Source of the DNA: CAYXXN01 sp964469055
GTDB lineage: Bacteria; Acidobacteriota; Thermoanaerobaculia; Multivoradales; JAHEKO01
Reading direction: 5' to 3'
NCBI GenBank assembly: GCA_964469055.1
Contig: CAYXXN010000088.1
Coordinates: 1 to 11,862 of the forward strand
DNA length: 11,862 bases
The notes below the pieces were generated by a model. It did no database searches. It was not told the origin of the DNA and saw nothing but the letters and a program-made list of their open reading frames with translations. Below, in pieces: positions 1 to 7,319 of the stretch. Position 1 is the stretch's first letter. Every line of letters begins with the position of its first letter. A program made the position numbers and the translations under genes.

Positions 1-2103
1 GACCACCTTCGCCTGCGGCTGGTCGAACTTGAGATCCGTGTCGGCGTACATGAACAGACCGCTGGCGAAGGCCTTCTGCACGAGCTGGTCGGCGAACTCG
101 ACGACCCGCGCCGGCTCCGCCGTCGAGCCGATGACGAGATCGATGGGGAAGTCGCCACCGCCCGGCAGGGACGGCGGGACGAGCGAGATCACCCGCAGGC
201 CCGGGATCTTCGCCAGCTCGGCGGACGACTCGAACACCAGTTGCTCCGTACTCTTCTCCCGCTCGCTCCACGGCACGGTGACCATGCCGCCGAAGCCGCC
301 GGTGGGGAAGACGATCTGGAACGTGTTGCTGGTCTCGGGGAGAGCCGCGTAGACCTCCTGGACACGAGTGGCGAAGAGCTTCGTCTGGTCCAGCGTCGAG
401 TTGGGGGCGGCCTGGACGATCGAGAAGAGGAATCCCTGGTCCTCGGTCGGCGCCAGCTCGCGCTGCGAGAACAGGTAGAAGGGCAGGATGAGAGCCACCA
501 CGATGGCCCACAGCGTCAGGACGACGGGACGGATCTCGAGGGTCGCCGCCAGCCGCCGGGTGTAGGCCTGCCGGACGTCCTCGAACTTGCGGTTGACCCA
601 GCCGGCGAAGCCGCGCTCGGTGTCGCCGGCGCGCAGCAGCTTCGAGCCCATCATCGGTGAGAGCGTCAACGCCACGACGCCGGAGACGATCACCGCGCCG
701 GCCAGGGTGAAGGCGAACTCGCGGAAGAGCGCGCCGGTCAGTCCGCCCTGGATCGCCACCGGCGTGTAGACGGTGGCGAGGGTGATCGTCATGGCGATGA
801 TCGGACCCACCAGCTCGCGCGCCGCCTTGAGCGACGCCTCGAGCGGCGACTCCCCGGCGTGCAGGTGGCGCTCGATGTTCTCGACCATGACGATGGCGTC
901 GTCGACCACCAGGCCGACCGAGAGCACGATGGCGAGGAGCGTCAAGAGATTGATGCTGAACCCCGCCACCAGCATGAGGAAGACGGCGCCGATGAGCGAG
1001 ATGGGGATGGCGACCACCGGGATGATCACCGCTCGCACCGAACCCAGGAAGAGGAAGATGACGGCGATCACGATGAGGAGCGTCTCCGAGAGCGTCGTCA
1101 GGACCTCTCGGATGGCGTCCTCGATGTACTCGGTCGAGTCGTAGGGGATGCCCACGCTCAACCCCGCCGGCAGCTGCGCCTCGATCTCGGGAATCGCCTC
1201 GCGGACCCGGCCGATGACCTCCAAGGAGTTGGCCGTCGGCAGCACCCAGATCCCCATGAAGGTGGCGGTCTGGCCGTCGAAGCGCACGTCCGCCTCGTAG
1301 CTCTCGGCGCCGAGCACGACGTCGGCGATCTCGCCGAGCCGCACGACCACCCCGCCCTCTTCCTTGACCACCAGCTGGCGGAACTCCTCCGCCGTCTGCA
1401 GGTCGGTGTTGGCGACCAGGTTCACCGACACCATGGAGCCCTTGGTGCTGCCCAGGGCGGAGAGATAGTTGTTCTCGGCCAGGGCGTCGCTCACGTCGGA
1501 GGGCGAGATGCCGAGGGCGGCCATGCGCCCGGGGTCGAGCCAGACGCGCATCGCGAAGGTGCGTCCGCCGAGGATGTCGGCGCGCTGCACGCCGCTGACG
1601 GCGGAAAGCTTCGGCTGCACGACCCGGGTCAAGTAGTCCGTGATCTGGTTTTGGTCGAGGTCCTCGGAGGAGAAGCCGATGTACATCGCGGCGAACTGGG
1701 TGTCCGCCGTCTCGAGCTCGATGATCGGCGCCTCGGCCTCCGGGGGCAGGTCGTTTCGCACCTGGGCGACCTTGGCCTGGATCTGGGTCAGCGCCGCGTT
1801 GGTGTCGTAGTTGAGCTCGAGATGCACGGTGATCGTGCTCACGCCCTGGGCGCTGGAGGATTCGAGGTAGTCGATGCCGTCGGCGCTGGCGATGACCCGC
1901 TCGAGGGGTGTCGTGATGAAGCCGCGCACCAGGTCGGCGCTGGCGCCGACGTAGGCGGTCGTCACCCGGATCACCGCGATGTCGGTGCGCGGGTACTGCC
2001 GCACCGAGAGCGAGCGGATGGACTGGAGCCCCGCGATCAAGATCACCAGGTTGACGACCACCGCCAGGACGGGCCGGCGGATGAAGAGATCGGTGAGCTT
2101 CAT
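1..2103 (-). CDS. RND multidrug efflux permease (AcrB/MexB-like, HAE1 family), C-terminus beyond window
   Basis: Inner-membrane proton-driven pump subunit of a tripartite efflux system, working with the adaptor encoded just upstream and an outer-membrane channel not seen here. The ATG at 2103 follows the adaptor stop after one nucleotide, with GAGGA inside the adaptor's last codons as ribosome binding site. 701 codons are present with no stop; family members are about 1030-1050 residues, so roughly the last third is missing. Visible features: N-terminal FIRRPVLA segment and first membrane helix (about 8-28), the periplasmic porter region with GVQRADILGG (171-180), then membrane helices from about 340. 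The TM4 motif GLVVDDAIVMVENIERH carries D401 and D402, matching the AcrB proton-relay aspartates Asp407/Asp408. The second periplasmic half begins at about 545. The N-terminus is most like MexK/MexW-type permeases, from memory only. Substrate cannot be read from sequence. Assignment to the family is very secure. Confidence 0.96.
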   Translation of the reverse strand, partial: MKLTDLFIRRPVLAVVVNLVILIAGLQSIRSLSVRQYPRTDIAVIRVTTAYVGASADLVRGFITTPLERVIASADGIDYLESSSAQGVSTITVHLELNYDTNAALTQIQAKVAQVRNDLPPEAEAPIIELETADTQFAAMYIGFSSEDLDQNQITDYLTRVVQPKLSAVSGVQRADILGGRTFAMRVWLDPGRMAALGISPSDVSDALAENNYLSALGSTKGSMVSVNLVANTDLQTAEEFRQLVVKEEGGVVVRLGEIADVVLGAESYEADVRFDGQTATFMGIWVLPTANSLEVIGRVREAIPEIEAQLPAGLSVGIPYDSTEYIEDAIREVLTTLSETLLIVIAVIFLFLGSVRAVIIPVVAIPISLIGAVFLMLVAGFSINLLTLLAIVLSVGLVVDDAIVMVENIERHLHAGESPLEASLKAARELVGPIIAMTITLATVYTPVAIQGGLTGALFREFAFTLAGAVIVSGVVALTLSPMMGSKLLRAGDTERGFAGWVNRKFEDVRQAYTRRLAATLEIRPVVLTLWAIVVALILPFYLFSQRELAPTEDQGFLFSIVQAAPNSTLDQTKLFATRVQEVYAALPETSNTFQIVFPTGGFGGMVTVPWSEREKSTEQLVFESSAELAKIPGLRVISLVPPSLPGGGDFPIDLVIGSTAEPARVVEFADQLVQKAFASGLFMYADTDLKFDQPQAKVV

Positions 2104-2104
2104 C

Positions 2105-3229
2105 TCAGTTGTCCTCGGGCTGCGGCGCCGGGTCGTTGCCGGGCTGGATCGTGTTGTCGACGAGGACGGCGGCGCCGCTGCGCAGCTTGAAGGCGCCTGA
2201 GGTCACCACCTCCTCGCCCGGCTCGACGCCGTCGAGGACGGCGACCTGGTCGCCGCGGCCGGGGCCGAGCTCGACGAACTGCTGGCGGACGCCCCGATAG
2301 GTCGAGCCGTCGGGACCCGTGACGTCCTCGACGATGAAGACCGAATCGCCGTAGGGCGCGTAGCTGATCGCCGAGGCGGGCAGCGCCACGACCTCGCGGC
2401 CCTCCGCGCCGATGACACGCGTTTGGACGAACATGCCCGGGCGGAGGTTCCCCTCGGGGTTGGGCAGTGTCGCTTGCACCCGGACGTTGCGGGTGGCCTC
2501 GTCGACGATCGAGTCGACGGCGGTGATCGTGCCCGTGAACTCCACCCCCGGGAGGCCGTCGAGGGTGACCTCGACCTCGCCGCCGGCGGCGAGCTTGCCC
2601 ACCTCCTGCTGCGGCAGGGCGAAGTCGACGTAGACCGGATCGAGGGCCTGCAGGGGCACGATGGGATCGCCGCCGTTCAGGTACTGGCCGAGGCTGACCT
2701 GGCGGATGCCCAGGATCCCGGAGAAGGGCGCCCGGATGGTCTTGCGCGCGATGGTGGCGCGGATCTCGCCGGCCCGCGCTTCCGCCTGGGTGAACTGGGC
2801 GGCGAAGCGGTCGTACTCCGCCTGCGAGGTGACGCCGCCGTCGCGCAGGCCGCGCACCCGATCGAGGTTCAAGCGAGTGAGCTCGCGCTCCGCCTCGGCT
2901 GCCACGAGCTGCGCCTGCTCCTGGCTGGCGTCCAGCCGCACGAGCACCGCCCCCGCGCGCACCGGCTTGCCGGACTCGAAGGCGATGCCGGCGACGATGC
3001 CGGGCAGGTCGGCGCTGACGGTCACGCCCTGCACGGCCGCCACCGAGCCGATGGCGCTCAAGGTCTCTTGCCAGACCTCTGGCTGGGCGACGATCGTCGT
3101 CACCGCCTCGGGAGGGGGCTGGTAGGAGCCCTGCGCGGCGGCCGCCCGGGCCTGCCAGTACTTCACGGCGCCGAGCCCCACCAGGAACACGGTCACCGCG
3201 GACAGCATGAAGATCATCGGCCTTCGCAT
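2105..3229 (-). CDS. RND efflux periplasmic adaptor subunit (membrane fusion protein)
   Basis: Adaptor (374 aa) linking the RND permease to an outer-membrane channel. The N-terminus MRRPMIFMLSAVTVFLVGLG is a single membrane anchor (about 5-25) without a lipobox cysteine, so it is probably held by this helix rather than by a lipid. Domain order: biotinyl/lipoyl half at about 65-100 (ADLPGIV, GKPVRAGAVLVRLD), alpha-helical hairpin about 101-163, second lipoyl half about 165-195 (IRAPFSGILGIRQVSLGQYL), beta-barrel about 198-275 ending in RNVRVQATLPNP and LRPGMFV, then the membrane-proximal domain to about 360. These are hallmarks of the HlyD/AcrA-type family, and the length is normal. The start is the ATG at 3229, with AGGAG at 3241-3245 (minus strand) 11 nt upstream, a slightly long spacing. 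First gene of a two-gene operon; its stop lies one base before the permease ATG, implying coupled translation. Confidence 0.95.
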   Translation of the reverse strand: MRRPMIFMLSAVTVFLVGLGAVKYWQARAAAAQGSYQPPPEAVTTIVAQPEVWQETLSAIGSVAAVQGVTVSADLPGIVAGIAFESGKPVRAGAVLVRLDASQEQAQLVAAEAERELTRLNLDRVRGLRDGGVTSQAEYDRFAAQFTQAEARAGEIRATIARKTIRAPFSGILGIRQVSLGQYLNGGDPIVPLQALDPVYVDFALPQQEVGKLAAGGEVEVTLDGLPGVEFTGTITAVDSIVDEATRNVRVQATLPNPEGNLRPGMFVQTRVIGAEGREVVALPASAISYAPYGDSVFIVEDVTGPDGSTYRGVRQQFVELGPGRGDQVAVLDGVEPGEEVVTSGAFKLRSGAAVLVDNTIQPGNDPAPQPEDN

Positions 3230-3309
3230 GACGGGAGACTCTCCTAGCTAAAGCGAACCGGCCCCGCGCGCTGCTACCCCTCGCGGGCCCGGTGACCCAT
3301 TCTCATACG

Positions 3310-3339
3310 AAAACGGGCCGCTGTCTGTTACAGGGCCCG
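3310..3339 (-). terminator. Terminator-like hairpin in the leader of the efflux operon (possible attenuator)
   Basis: Read on the minus strand, an arm CGGGCCCTGT (3339-3330) and its partner ACAG-C-GGCCCG (3324-3314) form about ten base pairs with a one-base bulge at 3320 and a five-base loop (3329-3325), followed at once by TTTT (3313-3310). This is the layout of an intrinsic terminator, though the T-run is short. No minus-strand gene ends upstream of it; the structure sits about 80 nt before the adaptor ATG. It could attenuate the pump operon or simply stop stray antisense transcription. Seen in sequence; role inferred. Confidence 0.45.
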
Positions 3340-3428
3340 GCGCCCCTCCCGCTCCATGGCCGCCCGGGTCGTTGCCTGGTAGACTGCGCCGGTCGGTTTC
3401 GAGCCCCCCGTCTTCCCTGGAGGTCCCC
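3340..3428. other. Remainder of the divergent intergenic region between pump operon and nuclease-propeller gene
   Basis: The two divergent genes are separated by 199 bp (3230-3428), and both promoters must lie here or inside the neighbouring coding ends. On the plus strand TAGACT at 3380-3385 is a possible -10 element, with only a poor -35 match 17 bp upstream. For the minus strand I see no convincing sigma70-type pair. No divergent regulator gene (TetR, LysR or similar) is present, although many RND operons have one. The ribosome binding site TGGAGG at 3418-3423 serves the plus-strand gene. Confidence 0.3.
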
Positions 3429-5276
3429 ATGTTCGGCATCCGATCCAAGTGCATCCTCGCGGCGACCGCCGTCGCCGCCGCGCTCGCCGCGGGCGGCGCG
3501 CAAGCCAAGATGGTCTACGGCAGCTTCGCTCTCGGCGAGGAGACGGAGCTCCTGCGGATGCACATCGTGGACGAGGAGGTGACGGTGCGTATCTTCGGCG
3601 TCGACGCCCCCGACCCCGGTAGGCCCTTCGCCGACGAGGCGCGCTCGTTCGTACGCGACCTGGTCGCGGGCCGCGACGGCGCCATCCGGTTCAGGACCTA
3701 CAACGAAGAGCGAGAGATGGTGTCGAAGGTGTTCGTCGGCGGCGAGGACGTGGGGCTCGCTCTGCTGCGCGCCGGTCTCGCCCGACGCCTCCCCGACGCC
3801 CACTACAAGCCGGAGACCGAGGGCGTCCCGGACGCCGTGGTGGCGGCCGAGCTCGAGGCGCGCGCGGCGGGGCGAGGGATCTGGTCGCTCGGCGTCTCGC
3901 CGGGCCGCGGTGGCGGGAAGGACGCGACGGCATTCGAGGCAGACCTCCCGGTGGAGTTGCAGGGTATCGAGGGGAGCCTCGACCTCAACACGAGCAAGAA
4001 GACCGGCAACGACCCCGAGTGCGCGATCGCCAAGAACCCGACCAACCCGCAGCAGCTCTTCGTTCTCTGCAACACCGACAGCTCTGGTCTCTTCGCCGCC
4101 CGCTCGACCAACGGCGGCGCCACCTGGATCTACCCGGACCCGGCCGACAAGACGATCGCCGACAACGACCCGGGCCAGGGCGTGAACGCCTGTTGCGACC
4201 CCACGCTGGCGTGGGACACGTTCGGCAACCTGTTCATCACCTATCTGGGGGGACCTGGAGTGGCGACTCTGCTCTCGACGGACGGCGGCGCCACCTTCAC
4301 CCAGCTCGAGAGCTTCGGCGGCGGCACGGACCAGCCGACCGTCGTGACCGCCGACACGACCTCGGGCTCGGTGGTCTGGCTCGTCTACAACACGGGCTCG
4401 ATGGTGGCGCGCGGCGCCACCGTGACTGGACTCGGCGTCGTGGGGGCCTTCAGCGGCAGCCAGACCGCCCCTGGAACCAACGGCTGCAGCTTCGGTGACA
4501 TCGCCGTGGCGCCGAACGGCAAGGTGGTGCAGGTCTGCGGGGAGATCAGTCCCCTCCAGGGCCCCAACAACGACGTCATCGTCAACACCGACCCCGACGG
4601 CCTCGGCGCCGCGGGCTTCGGCGCCGCGGTCGTCGCCACGACGACCAACGTGGGCGGCTTCGACAACATACCGGCCCAGAACCAGCGCACCGTCGATGCC
4701 GAGACCGGCCTCGCCTACGACCGCAACCCGGGGAGCCCGCACTTCGGGCGCCTCTACTTGATGTACAACGACGAGATCCCCCAGGAGAGCCACGACCTCG
4801 ACGTCATGGTGCGCTGGTCGGACGACGACGGGGCGACTTGGAGCAGCGCCTTACGGGTCAACGACGACGCCACGACCCGATCCCAGTTCCTGCCCAGGAT
4901 CGCCTCGGACCCCGCGACTGGGGCGCTGGCCGTCTGCTGGCACGACTGCCGCAACTCCCCGCCCAACATTGCGATGGAGATCTTCTGCTCGCACTCCTTC
5001 CCGAGCGGCCCGACCCCGACCTTCACGCCCAACGTCCGCTTGAGCGACGGCGCCTCGATCTCGAACGGCCAGGGCGTCGAGTTCGGCGACTACGCGGGCT
5101 TGACGCTGATCGGCGGCGTCGCGCATCCGGTGTGGGCCGACAAGTCCAACTCGACCGGCGACAACCCGGACGGCACGGCGAAGTTCGACGCCTACTCGGA
5201 CCTGACCGTCGGGGCCATGTTCGCCGACGGCTTCGAGTCCGGCGACATCACGGCCTGGGACGAGTCTGACATCTAG
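3429..5276 (+). CDS. Exported staphylococcal-nuclease-like domain fused to a BNR/sialidase-type propeller
   Basis: 615 aa from the ATG at 3429, chosen because GGAGG (3419-3423) stands 5 nt before it and a clean signal peptide follows (hydrophobic core about 9-22, likely cut after AGGAQA at 26); an upstream in-frame ATG at 3372 would bury that signal. Residues about 27-155 resemble the SNase/TNase fold: VRIFGVDAPD (53-62), FADEARSFV (67-75), EER (93-95), ALLRAGLARR (111-120), AAGRGIWSLG (146-155). R54 and R95 align with catalytic Arg35 and Arg87 of staphylococcal nuclease, while the Glu43 position is D62. Residues about 180-595 hold three Asp-box-like turns, STNGGATW (226-233), STDGGATF (283-290) and SDDDGATW (464-471), typical of BNR/sialidase-like beta-propellers; I see no clear sialidase active site. 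The end, MFADGFESGDITAW (597-610), is a recurring C-terminal motif in some bacterial secreted proteins. Possible role: extracellular or surface nuclease with a glycan- or protein-binding propeller. Nuclease activity is unproven. Confidence 0.85.
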   Translation: MFGIRSKCILAATAVAAALAAGGAQAKMVYGSFALGEETELLRMHIVDEEVTVRIFGVDAPDPGRPFADEARSFVRDLVAGRDGAIRFRTYNEEREMVSKVFVGGEDVGLALLRAGLARRLPDAHYKPETEGVPDAVVAAELEARAAGRGIWSLGVSPGRGGGKDATAFEADLPVELQGIEGSLDLNTSKKTGNDPECAIAKNPTNPQQLFVLCNTDSSGLFAARSTNGGATWIYPDPADKTIADNDPGQGVNACCDPTLAWDTFGNLFITYLGGPGVATLLSTDGGATFTQLESFGGGTDQPTVVTADTTSGSVVWLVYNTGSMVARGATVTGLGVVGAFSGSQTAPGTNGCSFGDIAVAPNGKVVQVCGEISPLQGPNNDVIVNTDPDGLGAAGFGAAVVATTTNVGGFDNIPAQNQRTVDAETGLAYDRNPGSPHFGRLYLMYNDEIPQESHDLDVMVRWSDDDGATWSSALRVNDDATTRSQFLPRIASDPATGALAVCWHDCRNSPPNIAMEIFCSHSFPSGPTPTFTPNVRLSDGASISNGQGVEFGDYAGLTLIGGVAHPVWADKSNSTGDNPDGTAKFDAYSDLTVGAMFADGFESGDITAWDESDI

Positions 5277-5337
5277 CTGTGACGGCTCTCTAGTTCACCG
5301 TGATCGTCTGAAGCGCCACCGGGGCGGCTCCAGCGGC

Positions 5338-6792
5338 TCAGGGCACGATGAACATCGCCTGCGCCTGGGGGTTCAGGTCGCCGGCCCAGGGGAGCTCGAC
5401 GACCACCCGCCGGAAGGTGCCGGAGGAGGTCTTGGGAAACCTCGTGCGCGCCGCCACGATCGTCACGCCGCGGCCGTCGGTGTGCAGGGTGCCGGGGATC
5501 GGGCTGCCGGTGGTCCGGACGAGCGGCGTGGCGCCGGGGAGCGGCGCTCCCGTCGGGTCCTGCATCACGTAGCGGATGCGGATGTTGGCGGCGCCGGGAT
5601 CTAGCTTGTCGCTCCAATCGACCGCGGCGTAGGCGAGGGCGGTGAACGGGGCGCCCGCCAGGTGGTGGGCCAGGAGGGCCTTGGCGCCCGGGTTTCGCCA
5701 CAGCTCGGAGTGGCGGCGGTCGCTGGCGGTGACCTGGGCCAGGGCGCCGATCGGGACGAAGAAGGTCCTGACGCGCGGGCCCGCGAGCCAGGCGGCCGAG
5801 GCAGCGGGCACCGTGCCGTCGCCCTCGTAGGCCGCCTCGGCCGTCGCCGCGCTGTTCTCCTCGGCGTTGTCGCCGGCTTCGTTGTCGAGGTCCGGGGGAT
5901 CGAGGCCGATCGTCCCGTTGGCCTGGACGATGGCCCGCACCAGCGTCCTCTTCCCCCAGCCGACGATGTTGACGACGTCGACCGGCAGCGTCCACTGCGC
6001 GGTGGGTGCGCCGAGGGTGGCGAGCGAGTGCGCGGCGCGCGGCCGCATCGCCGCCGCGAGCGCGCCGCCGCCGTTGTTGGGGATCGCGTCCATCCAGGCC
6101 GTGTCGGCGAGCAAGTTCGCCTCCTGGCCGTTGGCGGAGAGGACGAGTCGCGCCCCGTTGTCGCGAGGCAGCAGGTCGAAGGCGGCCCACACCCTGGCGA
6201 AGACCCGTTGCGCGGCGACTGCCGCGACCGGGCCGAAGCCCTGGCGGCCGACGAGCACGGCCAAGGGCTTGAGGGTGCCGGCCCAGGGCACGCCGAAGGC
6301 GATCACCCGCGCGACCTTGGCGGTGAGCGCCGGCACTCGCTCCAGGCAATGGCGCAGGAGGAGGCCGCCCGTCGAGTGGGCGATCACCGTCACCGGTGTC
6401 GTCTGGGCGGCGAGCTGGGCGGCGAGTGCGCTCTGGGCGCTCGCCGGCAGCGCGTTGTCGGTCACCGGCCGCCGCCAGTCCCAGCCGAGCTCGAGACGGT
6501 CGGCGCCGCCCACCCCGAGATCCTCCAGGAGCTCGTAGAGCGACTCGGCCTGCTTCATCAAGTCGAAGCCGAAAAAGCGCGCTGCCACCCGGATGGGGGC
6601 GTCGGCGAAGACGCCATCGTCGGTCGCCAACTGGTCGGGTCCCTTGAGCCGCGCCTCGATCGTGGGGTCGAGCGACGGCACCATCTGAAGCAACGAGGCC
6701 GGAAAGACCTTGGTCGAGGACCCGCCGGGCTGCCGCAGCCGCAGCTCGGAGCCGGGGAGGCCGGGGATGAAGAGGATCTTGGGCAAGTGCAC
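5338..6792 (-). CDS. LCAT-like alpha/beta hydrolase (lipase/acyltransferase family)
   Basis: 484 aa from the GTG at 6792. Lecithin:cholesterol acyltransferase/PGAP1-type hydrolase, likely acting on a lipid or other ester. Visible: N-terminal strand and oxyanion loop ILFIPGLPGSEL (6-17), the LCAT-like GWDWRRP (103-109, compare YDWR), nucleophile motif AHSTGG (138-143, Ser140), GDGTVPAAS (324-332, Asp325) and RRHSELW (359-365, His361), giving a full Ser-Asp-His triad in the expected order. About 85 C-terminal residues (400-484) look like an added beta-rich domain. No signal peptide is evident, so it is probably cytoplasmic unless exported by other means. The start is uncertain: GGAGG (6797-6793) touches the GTG, whereas the TTG at 6786 (third codon) would have a 6-nt spacer and give 482 aa. 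Last gene of a minus-strand trio, 11 nt after the thioredoxin stop. Substrate unknown. Confidence 0.85.
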   Translation of the reverse strand: MHLPKILFIPGLPGSELRLRQPGGSSTKVFPASLLQMVPSLDPTIEARLKGPDQLATDDGVFADAPIRVAARFFGFDLMKQAESLYELLEDLGVGGADRLELGWDWRRPVTDNALPASAQSALAAQLAAQTTPVTVIAHSTGGLLLRHCLERVPALTAKVARVIAFGVPWAGTLKPLAVLVGRQGFGPVAAVAAQRVFARVWAAFDLLPRDNGARLVLSANGQEANLLADTAWMDAIPNNGGGALAAAMRPRAAHSLATLGAPTAQWTLPVDVVNIVGWGKRTLVRAIVQANGTIGLDPPDLDNEAGDNAEENSAATAEAAYEGDGTVPAASAAWLAGPRVRTFFVPIGALAQVTASDRRHSELWRNPGAKALLAHHLAGAPFTALAYAAVDWSDKLDPGAANIRIRYVMQDPTGAPLPGATPLVRTTGSPIPGTLHTDGRGVTIVAARTRFPKTSSGTFRRVVVELPWAGDLNPQAQAMFIVP

Positions 6793-6803
6793 CCTCCCTT
6801 CGT

Positions 6804-7319
6804 TCAGGGCCGCGCCGGCGGCTCCGCAGCGACGAGCTCCGCGATCGCGCGCGCCACGTCCTCGTCGGTGAACTGCGCGTTGGGGTCGTCGGCAGTGAGC
6901 TTCACGGCGAGATTGCCGCCGCGGTCGTAGAGGTGGACGGCCGGGATGCCGAGGAGGCCCAGCTTGTCGAAGGCGACGGGGATCTCTTGGCTCGTCACGT
7001 AGTGCTCGATGCGGCCGCCCTGCTCGCGGACGAAGGCCTCGGCCTGGCGCATGGCGCCGGCGTCGTCGACGTCGTCCAAGGCGAAGGCGATGAAGGTGAC
7101 CCCGTCACCGGCGTGGCGCTCCGCCAGCTCGACCATGCGCGGGAAGCGTTCGAGGCAGGGCAGGCACCAGGTGGCCCAGAAGTCGACGACGACGATCTCG
7201 CCGCGGTGGGCGGCGAGGGCCTGCTGCCACTGCTCGTGGGTCACGGGCGTCAAGGCGTCGGCCCGTGCCGCGGTCGCGCCGACGACGAGGAGGGCCGCCG
7301 CCGCCCCCACCGCCCTCAT
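6804..7319 (-). CDS. Exported TlpA/ResA-like thioredoxin-fold protein
   Basis: 171 aa. Periplasmic thiol-disulphide oxidoreductase of the TlpA/ResA/thioredoxin group. A signal peptide covers about 1-20 (AAAALLVVGATAARA, probable cleavage before D21). The active site is FWATWCLPC (47-55) with CxxC at Cys52 and Cys55, and the cis-proline loop is GIPA (124-127). The stretch VTFIAFALDDVDDAGAM (74-90) matches the usual TlpA beta-alpha insert. The length is typical of a single-domain member. The ATG at 7319 overlaps the preceding stop as ATGA (7319-7316), which argues for translational coupling and fixes this start; a much longer in-frame extension up to 8258 is rejected because it runs antiphase through the upstream gene. 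Likely partners are the upstream thioredoxin-fold protein or cytochrome c maturation/other envelope thiols; no ccm genes are in view. Confidence 0.92.
   Translation of the reverse strand: MRAVGAAAALLVVGATAARADALTPVTHEQWQQALAAHRGEIVVVDFWATWCLPCLERFPRMVELAERHAGDGVTFIAFALDDVDDAGAMRQAEAFVREQGGRIEHYVTSQEIPVAFDKLGLLGIPAVHLYDRGGNLAVKLTADDPNAQFTDEDVARAIAELVAAEPPARP

Noticed and set aside
859..2190. 443-residue plus-strand reading frame opposite the RND permease
   Set aside because: Composition is dominated by Asp, His, Arg and Gly with no domain character, and it lies antisense to a clearly conserved pump gene; a GC-rich codon shadow.
3234..3244. GGAGA-C-TCTCC palindrome over the adaptor ribosome binding site
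   Set aside because: Only five-base arms and a one-base centre, too short to claim as an operator and unable to form an RNA hairpin.
3372..3428. Earlier in-frame ATG for the nuclease-propeller gene
   Set aside because: Adds 19 residues before the signal peptide and lacks a ribosome binding site; the ATG at 3429 has GGAGG at good spacing.
3303..4793. 496-residue minus-strand reading frame opposite the nuclease-propeller gene
   Set aside because: Low-complexity Val/Ala/Arg/Gly-rich shadow; the plus strand has a signal peptide, ribosome binding site and recognisable domains.
5277..5337. Search for a terminator between the convergent nuclease-propeller and LCAT-like genes
   Set aside because: Only a weak four-pair CGCC/GGCG stem without a T-run is present; nothing supportable.
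5273..6349. 358-residue minus-strand frame overlapping the LCAT-like gene
   Set aside because: Arg/Pro/Gly-rich frame-shifted copy of a real gene that carries the full catalytic triad in the other frame.
5662..6930. 422-residue plus-strand frame across the LCAT-like and TlpA-like genes
   Set aside because: Antisense shadow without motifs, crossing the boundary of two well-supported genes.
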